From NCBI RefSeq assembly GCF_010882125.1, contig NZ_JAAGVZ010000003.1:62001-126000 (forward strand): DNA of 64,000 nucleotides. The letters are read 5' to 3'. This DNA is from Peribacillus alkalitolerans (GTDB lineage Bacteria > Bacillota > Bacilli > Bacillales > DSM-1321). Made by a program: the position numbers and the translations under genes. This document shows, in pieces, positions 1 to 8,026 of the stretch (within the stretch, counting starts at the first letter, position 1; every line of letters starts with the position of its first letter). The notes below the pieces were generated by a model. The model searched no databases. It was not told the origin of the DNA and saw only the letters and a list, made by a program, of their open reading frames with translations.

Positions 1-38
1 GAAATTCCTCCAACAAGCAATAAACCCAATTTCTTCAT
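1..38 (-). CDS. N-terminal start of a protein with a signal-peptide-like beginning (partial)
   Basis: Only the first 12 codons are inside the window, read leftward off the edge. They give MKKLGLLLVGGI, a lysine pair followed by a hydrophobic run, which looks like the start of a secretory or lipoprotein signal peptide. The ATG is preceded by a good ribosome binding site, AAAGGAGGG, ending six bases before the start. The function cannot be told from this fragment. Confidence 0.6.
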   Translation of the reverse strand, partial: MKKLGLLLVGGI

Positions 39-320
39 AAGTTTCGCCCTCCTTTGTTATATTTCTATTTTATCTCGAAGATTGGCTGGCCATAATCGAC
101 CTCGGCTATATTTTGTGGTAAGACTGGAGACGTATTTATTGATTTTTTTTTCATAATAAAAAATCAAATGAATAAGGAGCTTTTAGATCAACATTAACAT
201 CATCAGAAATTTGTGCCTTGTGGGAACATTAAATGGTTTTTTATCCCATTATAGACAGATGTAATTAAAACTCAATATGTTTTTGAATTAGTCTAATAAA
301 GTCTTCGAAGCATATATTAT

Positions 321-441
321 AGAGAGATGTGGCAAAGCCACCCCTCCTCCCTGACACCTTTACCAACATGAGGTACTGGTAACTTGGTTGCTATTTTCCA
401 AAGGCCACCCCTGTATTATAGGGTGGTTTCTTTGTGTTTTT
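321..441 (+). ncRNA. Possible small regulatory RNA with C-rich anti-Shine-Dalgarno loop and terminator
   Basis: A compact structured stretch starts after an AT-rich TATATTAT. It has a perfect hairpin GTGGC-AAA-GCCAC (329-341), an unpaired CCCCTCCTCCC run (341-351), a second stem ACCAA/TTGGT with TACCA/TGGTA inside (360-390), and an intrinsic terminator CCACCC/GGGTGG followed by a T-rich tail (405-441). C-rich single-stranded loops of this kind pair with ribosome binding sites in known Gram-positive sRNAs. No known family was recognised. It could instead be an attenuator for the gene at 537 or the antitoxin RNA of a type I toxin system. Confidence 0.4.
405..441 (+). terminator. Intrinsic terminator of the putative small RNA
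   Basis: Six-base stem CCACCC (405-410) pairs with GGGTGG (421-426) around a 10-base loop and is followed by TTTCTTTGTGTTTTT. The GCCACCCC upstream at 337-344 could compete for the same GGGTGG, so an alternative fold is possible. Confidence 0.6.
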
Positions 442-536
442 AAAAAGTTTCAAGATAATACTTTATATAAAATCCTAGTTATCTTATACTCTAACTAACC
501 AACTTTTACCATTTTATACCACGAGGTGATGATTGA

Positions 537-983
537 ATGAATTATGTTAAAGTGACTTCGCTTCTTTTGTTGTCTATTTTACCTTTCTCGTTAATCGGTT
601 ATTGGTTTGCGGTAGATCATGAACATCTATTTTTCCTTTATGAAGGGGCACTTCTTTTCATCATACTTGCTACATTCTTCTTTGCAATAAAAGGAGTATC
701 CAAGGATAAGAAAAACAAGTGGACTCTTATTTCCACATTAGGTTTTACTTTTCAAATGGCGATTCTCTTCCTTTTCCTTGGGCCATTTACACACTATGTT
801 TTCATCCTCATCTATTATGTTGCCACAATAGTTGCCGCAATTATGATGATTATGTCCTTAAAAAAGATGCATAAAAATCGTTATTTGCCGATAACTTTTC
901 TTGTCATATCGATTATTTCAACTTTATATGTGATTTTATTAAATAATCTCTGGGGGAGTAATTTAAGTTTTATCTTGTTTTAA
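537..983 (+). CDS. Small integral membrane protein of unknown function
   Basis: 148 residues with about four to five hydrophobic segments (roughly residues 5-25, 32-52, 63-83, 86-107 and 118-145) separated by short charged loops such as KGVSKDKKNK and KKMHKNR. It is therefore an inner-membrane protein. The ATG follows GAGGTGATGATTGA. No family was recognised. It stands alone, with the structured-RNA region upstream and an intrinsic terminator shortly after the stop. Confidence 0.75.
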   Translation: MNYVKVTSLLLLSILPFSLIGYWFAVDHEHLFFLYEGALLFIILATFFFAIKGVSKDKKNKWTLISTLGFTFQMAILFLFLGPFTHYVFILIYYVATIVAAIMMIMSLKKMHKNRYLPITFLVISIISTLYVILLNNLWGSNLSFILF

Positions 984-1076
984 CCTGTTTTCAAGAAAAA
1001 TCAAGTAGCTTTCACAAACTATTTAATCCAATGGATTGCCTGATGACCAATCAGAGGCTTTAGTGTCTTAAATATG

Positions 1077-1119
1077 AAAAGGAGAGTCCCTTTTTCAATA
1101 AAATGGGACACTCCTTTTT
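1077..1119 (+). terminator. Bidirectional intrinsic terminator
   Basis: AAAAGGAGAGTCCC pairs with GGGACACTCCTTTTT with a 14-base loop. The T run serves the plus-strand gene ending at 983, and the opposite A run gives a T run for the minus-strand operon ending at 1221. Confidence 0.8.
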
Positions 1120-1132
1120 GGTGCCAGGCACC
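1120..1132. repeat. Dispersed palindrome GGTGCCAGGCACC
   Basis: A 13-bp near-perfect palindrome directly after the terminator. A related sequence GGTGACAGGCACC occurs at 4195-4207, also between genes, and GGTGACAGGCGCT lies inside the 3' end of the SDR gene at 1490-1502. Palindromes of this type are scattered through many Bacillaceae genomes. Confidence 0.55.
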
Positions 1133-1220
1133 ATCCAAAATATATAAGTAAACCATTCGGGCGAAGGTGACTAATAATGTTGTACATATTGGTAATGCTC
1201 TATAGGCAGTTCAAATATTT

Positions 1221-1448
1221 TTACCGTTCATTCCCTCTCTTGAAGTTCCCGGTCACTTTCGCCAAAATCAATTGTTCCTCTAGTTGATTTGTTGCGCGAC
1301 CCATGCGTTCAATGAACTTGTCAGCTTCCTTACCTTTCAAGATCTTAATCTGTTTACCATTCCATTCGATGAAGACAGTATTATCTTTTGAAACTCTATA
1401 AGTAAAAACCTCATCATTAAACCGGTTTCGTTTATCTATTGGGCTCAT
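1221..1448 (-). CDS. Small conserved hypothetical protein
   Basis: 75 residues, soluble and charged, with no signal or membrane segment. The composition (beta-type N-terminal half with TYRVSKDNTVFIEWNGKQ, helical C-terminal half ending FKRGNER) suggests a small folded cytoplasmic protein. The ATG follows GAGGTGAATC. It lies 10 bp downstream of the SDR gene, so the two form an operon. I do not recognise a characterised family. Confidence 0.7.
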   Translation of the reverse strand: MSPIDKRNRFNDEVFTYRVSKDNTVFIEWNGKQIKILKGKEADKFIERMGRATNQLEEQLILAKVTGNFKRGNER

Positions 1449-1458
1449 GATTCACCTC

Positions 1459-2310
1459 TTAATTTTGAGTGATTCGAAATAAACCGTGTGGTGACAGGCG
1501 CTCCCTTAAGTTTTCAATAATCTCTTGGTTTGTCTGTTTCAATTCATCAGGGAAGTCCTGTAGCACGGAGCGTATGCCGAAATACGCTTTTACTTCTTTG
1601 TCCAAGAATAGATGATGGCGTAAAGTGGCATCTTGATTCATTTTCAATAGTTCTTCTATGAATTCAGCATGCGTGATCATATCTTCAGAGGCTAAATGAA
1701 AAATGCCTTTTAAATCATTTTCCATAATATAGCGAAGTTGCTTTGCAAGCATCGTATCCATGAGATTATTGAGTTCTAAATTGGTGTACACATCAACAGA
1801 ATCTTTATTCGCTAGGCTTTCCTTCAGATGATTCAATCGTGGTGAATCAGTTCCCCACATCATGGGAATCCTGATGATTATTGCACGCTCTTGTAATGTG
1901 GATTGCAATATTTCTTCACATGCTATTTTGAATTTCCCATAATCCGATTGTGCGACAGGTTGGTCTTTTTCGGTGTGATGCTTCGAATAATCTCCATCGT
2001 ATACATTGGCCGTAGAGAAGTAATAGACGCGGGATTGAAGGTCCTTCAGTTCATCCGCCAGAACTCTATGAAATTCTAATTGCTCATTAAAGTCGCCTCT
2101 TAAACATGAAATCACATAATTGGGTTTAATATTTTGAATCAATTCTTTGATCTTTTCGGTATCTTTCACTTCTAATTGAAACTGCTTATTTTCCGGTAGC
2201 GTTGACCCTTTGGAAAAATATGTCCCATATAATTCAAACACATCGCTGCATTCGTTGATAAATGCCTTACCGACTAAACCACTTGCACCTAAAATCAGTA
2301 CTTTTTTCAT
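1459..2310 (-). CDS. NAD(P)-dependent SDR, RmlD-like sugar-nucleotide reductase/epimerase family
   Basis: 283 residues. The N terminus has the Rossmann dinucleotide-binding motif GASGLVG (residues 8-14), and the middle has the SDR catalytic pair in YGKFK, preceded by FSTANVYDG, the usual Ser/Thr region of extended SDRs. This resembles dTDP-4-dehydrorhamnose reductase (RmlD)-type enzymes, which reduce the 4-keto group of a nucleotide sugar, but no other rhamnose genes are nearby, so the substrate is unknown. The start is set by AAGGAGGTCGTCGT before ATG. The 3' end of the gene contains a copy of the GGTGACAGGC repeat encoding RLSPH. Confidence 0.8.
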   Translation of the reverse strand: MKKVLILGASGLVGKAFINECSDVFELYGTYFSKGSTLPENKQFQLEVKDTEKIKELIQNIKPNYVISCLRGDFNEQLEFHRVLADELKDLQSRVYYFSTANVYDGDYSKHHTEKDQPVAQSDYGKFKIACEEILQSTLQERAIIIRIPMMWGTDSPRLNHLKESLANKDSVDVYTNLELNNLMDTMLAKQLRYIMENDLKGIFHLASEDMITHAEFIEELLKMNQDATLRHHLFLDKEVKAYFGIRSVLQDFPDELKQTNQEIIENLRERLSPHGLFRITQN

Positions 2311-2388
2311 ACGACGACCTCCTTCTTATGTCCTGCTATCAAAAGAATTCGATATGGAAGCTGTGATTCCTTTTTTATCATCTTTAAC

Positions 2389-2985
2389 TTAATTTATAAA
2401 TGCCCATACTCCTAATATAATAATGAGTAATCCAGCCAATTTATTCACGAGGGTTAGATGTGGAGTAATTCTACTTCTAAACAAACTTACACCAAAACTT
2501 AATATCATCCACCAGCTTGCCCCCCCTAAAAACACTCCACCAACCATTGTTAAAGCCGTTATTCCAGATTGTGAACTGTGGTCAAATCCTAATCCAGCAA
2601 ACATCGCTACAAAATTTAAAATGGTCACTGGATTGGTAATCATCAAGAAGAACGTGGAAAAATACATAGAAAGTAAACTCTCCCCTTCTAATTTAGCAGC
2701 TTGATTAGAAGGTTTTTTCAAAAAAGCTTTAACTCCGATGTAGAATAAAAAGATCCCACCTACTATTCTTAATATGAATTGCTGCTCTAATAAGAAAGCT
2801 GATACTACTGAAAAGCCAAATGCTGCAATACTTGCGTAAATCATATTCGCCGATACAGCTCCTAGACCGGTAAGAAAACCTGCTGATTTTCCTCGTGCCA
2901 AAGTCCTTTGGATGCACAACAACCCAATCGGACCAACTGGAGCAGAAACGGAAAACCCTAGAATAAAACTCTTAAGCAATAACAT
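2389..2985 (-). CDS. LysE/RhtB-family amino-acid exporter (second of a pair)
   Basis: About 198 residues with six hydrophobic segments and the family hallmark APVGPIG near the N terminus, followed by RTLARGKSAGFLTGLGA and ITNPVTILNF. LysE/RhtB proteins export amino acids or their analogues across the inner membrane. I place the start at MLLLKSF because AAAGGG lies eight bases upstream. An in-frame ATG at 3003 would add six residues but has no ribosome binding site. It is the tandem paralogue of the next gene upstream and is cotranscribed with it and probably with the Lrp regulator. Confidence 0.88.
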   Translation of the reverse strand: MLLLKSFILGFSVSAPVGPIGLLCIQRTLARGKSAGFLTGLGAVSANMIYASIAAFGFSVVSAFLLEQQFILRIVGGIFLFYIGVKAFLKKPSNQAAKLEGESLLSMYFSTFFLMITNPVTILNFVAMFAGLGFDHSSQSGITALTMVGGVFLGGASWWMILSFGVSLFRSRITPHLTLVNKLAGLLIIILGVWAFIN

Positions 2986-3009
2986 GAAACAAATCCCTTT
3001 CATGAGAAT

Positions 3010-3624
3010 TTATCGTAACCCATAAAGTGCAAGTACACCAAAAATAACAATAATGAAGCCTGATAGACGATTAATGATTGTTAGGTTTGTGGAATGGATT
3101 CGTTTATTAAACCAATGAACACCACTGCTTAACGTCAACCACCACAAAGTAGATCCAATAAACACACCAACTACTAATACCATCGCTGAAACTATATTGG
3201 CCTCGGGATTTGAAATTCCTAACCCCGCAAAAATAGCTACAAATGATAGGATGGTCATGGGATTGGTGATGGTAAGTAAAAAAACGGATGAATACGCACC
3301 TAGCAAACTCTTCCCCTTACTTTCTGAGGGAGAATAATTCGCTTTTGACAGCAAGGTTCTGACCCCTAAGTAACAAAGAAACAATCCACCAATTAGTTGC
3401 AGCCATAACTGTTGTCCAATCAAGAAGTCCGAAACAGCTGTCAATCCAAATCCAGCAACAAGTCCATACATGGCATCAGCGGTCGCAGCCCCAAGCCCTG
3501 ATGCCATTCCTACCAATCGCCCTTGTGTCAATGTCCTCCTGATGCATAGGACTCCAATCGGACCAACTGGAGCCGCAATTGAAATTCCTATTAGTAAACC
3601 CTTTAAAAAGAAAGACAGCATCAT
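3010..3624 (-). CDS. LysE/RhtB-family amino-acid exporter (first of a pair)
   Basis: 204 residues, the same six-segment layout as its downstream neighbour, with APVGPIG at residues 19-25, the GLGAATADAMYG segment and ITNPMTILSF. The two share most motifs but are clearly diverged, so this is an old tandem duplication, and the products could act as a heteromer. AAGGAAGTGG lies before the ATG-ATG start. The Lrp-type gene ends only 12 bp upstream, which points to local control by an amino-acid-sensing regulator. Confidence 0.9.
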   Translation of the reverse strand: MMLSFFLKGLLIGISIAAPVGPIGVLCIRRTLTQGRLVGMASGLGAATADAMYGLVAGFGLTAVSDFLIGQQLWLQLIGGLFLCYLGVRTLLSKANYSPSESKGKSLLGAYSSVFLLTITNPMTILSFVAIFAGLGISNPEANIVSAMVLVVGVFIGSTLWWLTLSSGVHWFNKRIHSTNLTIINRLSGFIIVIFGVLALYGLR

Positions 3625-3636
3625 AAAACCACTTCC

Positions 3637-4107
3637 TTATTGTGAAGAAAATTTATCTTGGTTTATGGGAATTTGAAATGTTTCTTTTGAGGTATCCATC
3701 ACGATGGTGGTCTTTGTCCGTATAACCCCACTTAAACTTTTTATATGATAACTAATGACCCTGTCTAAGTCTTTTGTGTTCCGGCATCGAACCTTTAAAA
3801 GATAATCATCTTCCCCGGCGATATGATGGCATTCCTGTACTTCATCTAAATCATTGATCAATTGTAAAAATGGAGATCTGTGCTCTGGCCGTTCCAATGA
3901 TACCGCTACAAACGCCGTTAATTCACTCCCTACTTTTTCCGCATCTATCAATGCTCCGAAGCTTTTAATCACCCCTTGCTCGACCAATCGATTGACACGT
4001 TCTGCGGTCGCAGGTGCAGATAATCCAATCTCTACCGCTAAATCCGCCCATTTAACCCTCGAATTATTCATAATCACTTTAATAATCTTCGAATCGAAAG
4101 CATCCAC
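3637..4107 (-). CDS. Lrp/AsnC-family transcriptional regulator
   Basis: 156 residues. The N-terminal helix-turn-helix starts MDAFDSKIIKVIMNNSR and runs through WADLAVEIGLSAPATAERVNRL. The C-terminal half is the RAM ligand-binding domain with the GEDDYLLKVR strand that typically contacts amino acids. It heads the operon with the two LysE-type exporters, the standard arrangement in which an intracellular amino acid induces its own export. An in-frame GTG two codons upstream (4113) sits closer to the AAAGGTG ribosome site and could be the true start. Confidence 0.88.
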   Translation of the reverse strand: MDAFDSKIIKVIMNNSRVKWADLAVEIGLSAPATAERVNRLVEQGVIKSFGALIDAEKVGSELTAFVAVSLERPEHRSPFLQLINDLDEVQECHHIAGEDDYLLKVRCRNTKDLDRVISYHIKSLSGVIRTKTTIVMDTSKETFQIPINQDKFSSQ

Positions 4108-4194
4108 ACTACCACACCTTTGTTAATTAAGTATAAATTGATAATAACTTAAGTTAATAAAGTTCATCAACATATTATTCGACAAAAAACGGGT

Positions 4195-4207
4195 GGTGAC
4201 AGGCACC
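4195..4207. repeat. Dispersed palindrome GGTGACAGGCACC
   Basis: Second copy of the short palindrome seen at 1120-1132, extended by flanking G and C to GGGTGGTGACAGGCACCC (4191-4208). It lies between the Lrp operon promoter and the 3' end of the K+ channel gene. Confidence 0.5.
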
Positions 4208-4256
4208 CATAAAAAAACAGCGCGATTCTCATTGAACCACACTGCCATTCTTTACT

Positions 4257-5282
4257 CTATTTAATTTTTTCATATGTTTCTTTATCACAGATTACAAATA
4301 GTTTTGTATGATTTGGAATGTTTTCATTCGGCCTTCTGGCAATATCCAGGTTGTTTCCGTCTGATATCAAGATAGCACCCTGTTCAAACAATTCAATCGA
4401 GGCATCTTTATAAGTGTTCCACTGAGGCTTTTTCTTTATTTCATATAGGTTTTCGCCGTCCGCTTTGCTTAGCAGCTGTTTGAATAGTTTACTAGATCCC
4501 GGATGAATCGCAGCTTGTGCCATCAGTCTAGATACCGATTCGTTGGATAAAATAAATTCATCGACCTTCGCATGCTCGAATAAGGAGATATGTTTTTCCT
4601 TCATGATCTCTACGATTGTATAAATGCTTTTATCGTATTTTTTTGAAATGTATTCAACCCTAGAGGCAATCAACAGCGTTTTTCCGTCTGTATATTCAGA
4701 AAGAGTAATACTTTCATCCCCGAATACAGATACTGAATTGGATTCAAGGATATTCGCTTTTAACAGCACTTCTTCTTCAGAAGGATCACCACTGATAAAA
4801 TGGACTCTTTCGTGTTGGATGGGACACTGATTGGAGTTGTCAATAATGACAATTTCACACTTACTTTCATTTGCAATCAGTTCTTCCACGACATTGACTA
4901 ATTTATCTTTCGAGGAACCAATCAAAATATAATGGCCTTTACCCGAGAATTTCAATTTCCCTTCCTCCTTTAACTTTCGGTACAGACTGAAGCTTTCAAA
5001 GATTTTACCGATGATAATTCCCATGACTCCAATTCCTAATGTGTAAAGAAGCAACATCGTAAAGATTCGGCCGAGGTCACTTTTCGGATAAAAATCACCA
5101 TACCCGACCGTTACCACTGTCGTCATTGTCCACCACAATGCATCTAAATATCGAGGGAATGTCTCTGGCTCCAGCCTGTGCATCGAATAACTACTTAATA
5201 GGAGAATAAACATCGTCATTAAGATGACTTGCCATAATTTAATCGTAATGAATTTAGAAAAAAGCCTTTGGAATATCCACAT
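4257..5282 (-). CDS. Two-TM potassium channel with RCK/TrkA-N regulatory domain
   Basis: 341 residues. There are two membrane segments (about 15-33 and 72-96) around a pore loop carrying the K+ selectivity filter TVGYGD (58-63). A cytoplasmic RCK region starts near residue 113 with GHYILIGSSKDKL. The overall plan matches MthK-like channels and B. subtilis YugO. The ATG shares one base with the stop of the ATP-grasp gene (TAATG), and its AGGAGGG ribosome site lies inside that gene, so translation is probably coupled. It is the last gene of a five-gene operon. RCK domains in Firmicutes often bind nucleotides or cations; which one is used here is not visible. Confidence 0.9.
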   Translation of the reverse strand: MWIFQRLFSKFITIKLWQVILMTMFILLLSSYSMHRLEPETFPRYLDALWWTMTTVVTVGYGDFYPKSDLGRIFTMLLLYTLGIGVMGIIIGKIFESFSLYRKLKEEGKLKFSGKGHYILIGSSKDKLVNVVEELIANESKCEIVIIDNSNQCPIQHERVHFISGDPSEEEVLLKANILESNSVSVFGDESITLSEYTDGKTLLIASRVEYISKKYDKSIYTIVEIMKEKHISLFEHAKVDEFILSNESVSRLMAQAAIHPGSSKLFKQLLSKADGENLYEIKKKPQWNTYKDASIELFEQGAILISDGNNLDIARRPNENIPNHTKLFVICDKETYEKIK

Positions 5283-6529
5283 TATGGTCCCTCCTTTTGA
5301 ATGCCGATGGGCAAATAATAAGAGAGATTATTCGTTATACGATCTCCTACCCTATATCCAAATGCGCCAGGTTTTCCATTCAATAAAAAACTACCAATCA
5401 ATTGAAAACCTTCTTGTACTCCTTTTTCGCTTTGGAAAGTCACCAGGGGCAATTCTACATATTGCTGGTACACTTGCAAATAGTCACTATAGGATTCTTG
5501 TGAATCCTTTAATGTCAATTGGCCAGATTGATTATAGATTTCTACCGTATCTCCTTCTCGGCCAAAGGCAGGCTTCTTCACGAAAGGCAATCCTTTTTCT
5601 ATGAAAACATCAGGCTCTAAATAAGTAGGTAAAAAATATTCCTCTATCCATTCATGTTCTTTTTCCGAAAAAAAAGGATGATCTTCCTCATGGAGTGACC
5701 ATATTACTGCCTGAATCGCTTTATTTTGTAGCAAAAAGGCAGAAGGTGGGTTGATGATTGCCAATTGTTTAGATTGCACCAATTCTAGCAGCCAGATCCC
5801 TATGTCATTGCCTTGTTCATCCGCATCCAAAAGCAGCGTTTCAATCGGGAATGTTTGGCGGTAAAGTATATCAATCCTTTGCCCCTGGTCATCAAATAAC
5901 CCTTCTCCCCTTTTAATTTCAAGCTTGTGTAAAGGCACAAACTGTGAAGAGTACCCAGATAATTCCTTTAGATATAAAACCGTGTTTCGGTCTTCCACAT
6001 GGTCTTCATGGGCAGTGAATACGAGATAAGGATGGTCTTTTCCCAACCACTTTTTGGCTTGTAAAATACTCGTCCTTACCGCATCACCAAGCTTTTTTTC
6101 GACCCCTTCATTAGGATCGTTCGCTTGGAACTCTTGTACAACAAGTCGGTTGATCGAGAAAAGCTCCTTTATAAAAGTGGGCGTATCTGCATTGATCTCG
6201 ATGCATTTATACGTGCTACCGTCATGTACTAAGTCCAGTCGGGAAATTACGCTTTCAACTGGCAACGTTTTTAATCGTAAAAAAGAAAGGGTCTCACTAG
6301 GAAACCCCATTTCTAATAACGTACTATCTGGCACCTTTCGCATTAAGCTGCACACTTTGAAAAATACTTGGCCGATTCGATCAGTAGCTTGATGAATGTC
6401 TTCAATTTCTTTCCGTGTTGCCATTGAAAGATCGAACAACGCATACTCCTCACCATATAAATCATGCCAGAAATCAGGAATGGCTTCGTAAAATCGTTTT
6501 CGACGTTCATGATAAGTTGAAGTATTCAT
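5282..6529 (-). CDS. Glutathionylspermidine-synthase-like ATP-grasp ligase (YjfC type)
   Basis: About 415 residues. It matches the C-terminal ATP-grasp amide ligase of glutathionylspermidine synthase: an N-terminal RLDLVHDG segment followed by CIEINADTPTF, and a late KPAFGREGDTVEI nucleotide-binding segment. The N-terminal amidase domain of the E. coli bifunctional enzyme is absent, as in YjfC/YgiC. Such ligases join a carboxylate to an amine using ATP; the physiological substrate of this branch is unknown. Its neighbours (DUF350 membrane protein, lipoprotein, K+ channel) are the recurrent partners of this family and place it at the membrane. Start chosen at the ATG after GAGGGGATTTG; an in-frame TTG lies one codon earlier. 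Confidence 0.85.
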   Translation of the reverse strand: MNTSTYHERRKRFYEAIPDFWHDLYGEEYALFDLSMATRKEIEDIHQATDRIGQVFFKVCSLMRKVPDSTLLEMGFPSETLSFLRLKTLPVESVISRLDLVHDGSTYKCIEINADTPTFIKELFSINRLVVQEFQANDPNEGVEKKLGDAVRTSILQAKKWLGKDHPYLVFTAHEDHVEDRNTVLYLKELSGYSSQFVPLHKLEIKRGEGLFDDQGQRIDILYRQTFPIETLLLDADEQGNDIGIWLLELVQSKQLAIINPPSAFLLQNKAIQAVIWSLHEEDHPFFSEKEHEWIEEYFLPTYLEPDVFIEKGLPFVKKPAFGREGDTVEIYNQSGQLTLKDSQESYSDYLQVYQQYVELPLVTFQSEKGVQEGFQLIGSFLLNGKPGAFGYRVGDRITNNLSYYLPIGIQKEGP

Positions 6530-6540
6530 CAAATCCCCTC

Positions 6541-6996
6541 CTAATCTTCCTCATCTAAATTTTTCACATAAAGTACATACACGCCACGATCTTCATCGAT
6601 TTCTGTTGATGTGACTGATAGGTTGCCAACACCTGGCACTTCCACTACATCCTTTAACAAGTAACGAATCACTTCAAAATGTGTTTGGCAAGGAATCGCT
6701 GTTAAACGTCTGCCCTCTTCTTTATATAGGCGTATTTCAACGTGGATTCCCCTTCCCCTAAAATCGACTTCGTTTGGATAAGGGACATTTTCACCACAAT
6801 CCTTTAAGACAAGAATTTCTTCATCCTTTACACACTCATTCGAAATCAGTTCATATTGTCGACCCTTCATGATAAAGTACGTACAAAGCTGACGTGCATA
6901 AAACTCATCCACTCCAACATGAGGGATGGAATATTCATAAAAAGGTTCGTATTGATCATTTCCTTTATCAATGTAATACGTAAGTGTTTTAATCAT
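6541..6996 (-). CDS. Unknown soluble protein of the DUF350/ATP-grasp operon
   Basis: 151 residues, acidic, without signal peptide or membrane segments. It has predicted alternating strands and two cysteine-containing segments (ARQLCTYF, ISNECVKD). Its stop is 11 bp before the ligase gene and its start, preceded by AGAGGTAG, is 13 bp after the DUF350 gene, so it is cotranscribed with both. I recognise no named domain. By position it could be a cytosolic adaptor or substrate-binding partner for the ATP-grasp enzyme, but that is inference. Confidence 0.75.
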   Translation of the reverse strand: MIKTLTYYIDKGNDQYEPFYEYSIPHVGVDEFYARQLCTYFIMKGRQYELISNECVKDEEILVLKDCGENVPYPNEVDFRGRGIHVEIRLYKEEGRRLTAIPCQTHFEVIRYLLKDVVEVPGVGNLSVTSTEIDEDRGVYVLYVKNLDEED

Positions 6997-7009
6997 TTTG
7001 TACTACCTC

Positions 7010-7408
7010 TTAATATGTTAGACATTTCGCTACAACCCATCCAACTGATAATGACAAACTTAATAGCATGAAGCCAACAGCACGATTATCTTCTTCAATC
7101 GCCTGTTGAATGCTAAAACGGATGGTAACCACTTCAGCTAAAATGAAGATAATGATCTGAGCAAGAATACCGATGATTCCCCAAATCACCATATCAAGTA
7201 GAGAAACCGAATACTCCGCAGCAGCACCTAATACTATGGCTAGACCAATCATTTTTCCACCTAGAGAAAGCGAGGCCGTAAGATTTTTTTCTGCAATCAA
7301 CTTAAATTCCTTTATGTTTCTAGTACTGATTTCAAATAAGAATAATCCTAAAATTAATAAGACCACAGCTACTCCTAAATAAGAAGCAAAATTAAAGTAT
7401 AAATTCAA
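7010..7408 (-). CDS. DUF350 family membrane protein (YjfL-like)
   Basis: 132 residues with four membrane segments (about 7-27, 48-68, 72-95 and 108-130) and the short polar loops typical of the DUF350/UPF0719 family. The start codon is TTG, decided by GGAGGGACTAAC directly upstream. DUF350 proteins repeatedly occur beside YjfC-type ATP-grasp ligases, YjfM-type lipoproteins and K+ channels in bacteria, with links to envelope stress genes; their biochemical role is not known. Confidence 0.85.
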   Translation of the reverse strand: MNLYFNFASYLGVAVVLLILGLFLFEISTRNIKEFKLIAEKNLTASLSLGGKMIGLAIVLGAAAEYSVSLLDMVIWGIIGILAQIIIFILAEVVTIRFSIQQAIEEDNRAVGFMLLSLSLSVGWVVAKCLTY

Positions 7409-7431
7409 GTTAGTCCCTCCCTTTTTATTTT

Positions 7432-7791
7432 TTATCCACCGAAGCTCTTAGATCCACTGCCAAATCCAGAGCTTCCCCCTGATGATGTACCTTGATCCCT
7501 TTGCTTGGCAATCACATTATTTTTATAGGATTTATATCCAGGAGCTTTGATCAAACTCGATTTATTGTTGAAGTACTTACCCGCGAAGAAAAGATACCCA
7601 AAATAAGGAGACCGGCTATCATCACATTCCCACACTGCATCATCCTCATCCCATTCCCAGTCTGTACAGTTTTGATCATCAGGTACAGGTGTATCTGGAG
7701 TCGTTGAATATTCCTCGGTACCACATGCCGCTAAACCAATTAACATAGCAGTTGACGTAACACCTGCCATTACTTTTTTTGTTTTACTCAT
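7432..7791 (-). CDS. Small lipoprotein with acidic and Gly/Ser-rich segments, first gene of the operon
   Basis: 119 residues from MSKTKKV, the start selected by GGAGGTGAGCAGACA. An in-frame upstream ATG at 7854 lacks a ribosome site. The N terminus is a lipoprotein signal with lipobox LAAC. The mature part is acidic (DWEWDEDDAVWECDD, with cysteines that could form a disulfide) and ends in a flexible GTSSGGSSGFGSGSKSFGG tail. It resembles the YjfM/DUF1190-type extracellular partner of DUF350 and the ATP-grasp ligase. It would sit on the outer face of the membrane above DUF350. Confidence 0.8.
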   Translation of the reverse strand: MSKTKKVMAGVTSTAMLIGLAACGTEEYSTTPDTPVPDDQNCTDWEWDEDDAVWECDDSRSPYFGYLFFAGKYFNNKSSLIKAPGYKSYKNNVIAKQRDQGTSSGGSSGFGSGSKSFGG

Positions 7792-7878
7792 TGTCTGCTC
7801 ACCTCCGATATTGCTTATAAAGTACATACGATTAATGAAAGAAAAAGGAGTCAAAAAACAGTAAACTTTTTACTCATT

Positions 7879-7960
7879 AGCTCTGTTAAACAGTGTTGTT
7901 GATTTCCGTTCCACTCCAATCAACTTAGTGGAAAAATCAACAATAAGCTTTAACAGAGCT
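7879..7960. repeat. 82-bp inverted-repeat element
   Basis: AGCTCTGTTAAA at the left end is matched by the inverted TTTAACAGAGCT at the right end, with a second inner pair TGTTGATTT/AAATCAACA. The ends resemble those of the larger Bacillus interspersed repeat at 16870 (GGCTCTGTTAT, TGTTGATTG), so this is probably a short, internally deleted relative. It lies between two minus-strand transcription units. Confidence 0.65.
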
Positions 7961-8026
7961 TACTCTTTAAAAACTCCTTATTAAGTATACACTTACCTAT
8001 GAACATTTCGAACTTCAATTTACCTA

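Noticed and set aside
7855..7990. Possible small RNA from the inverted repeat at 7879-7960
   Set aside because: Its ends match the larger interspersed repeat at 16870, which is better explained as a dispersed element than as a dedicated RNA.
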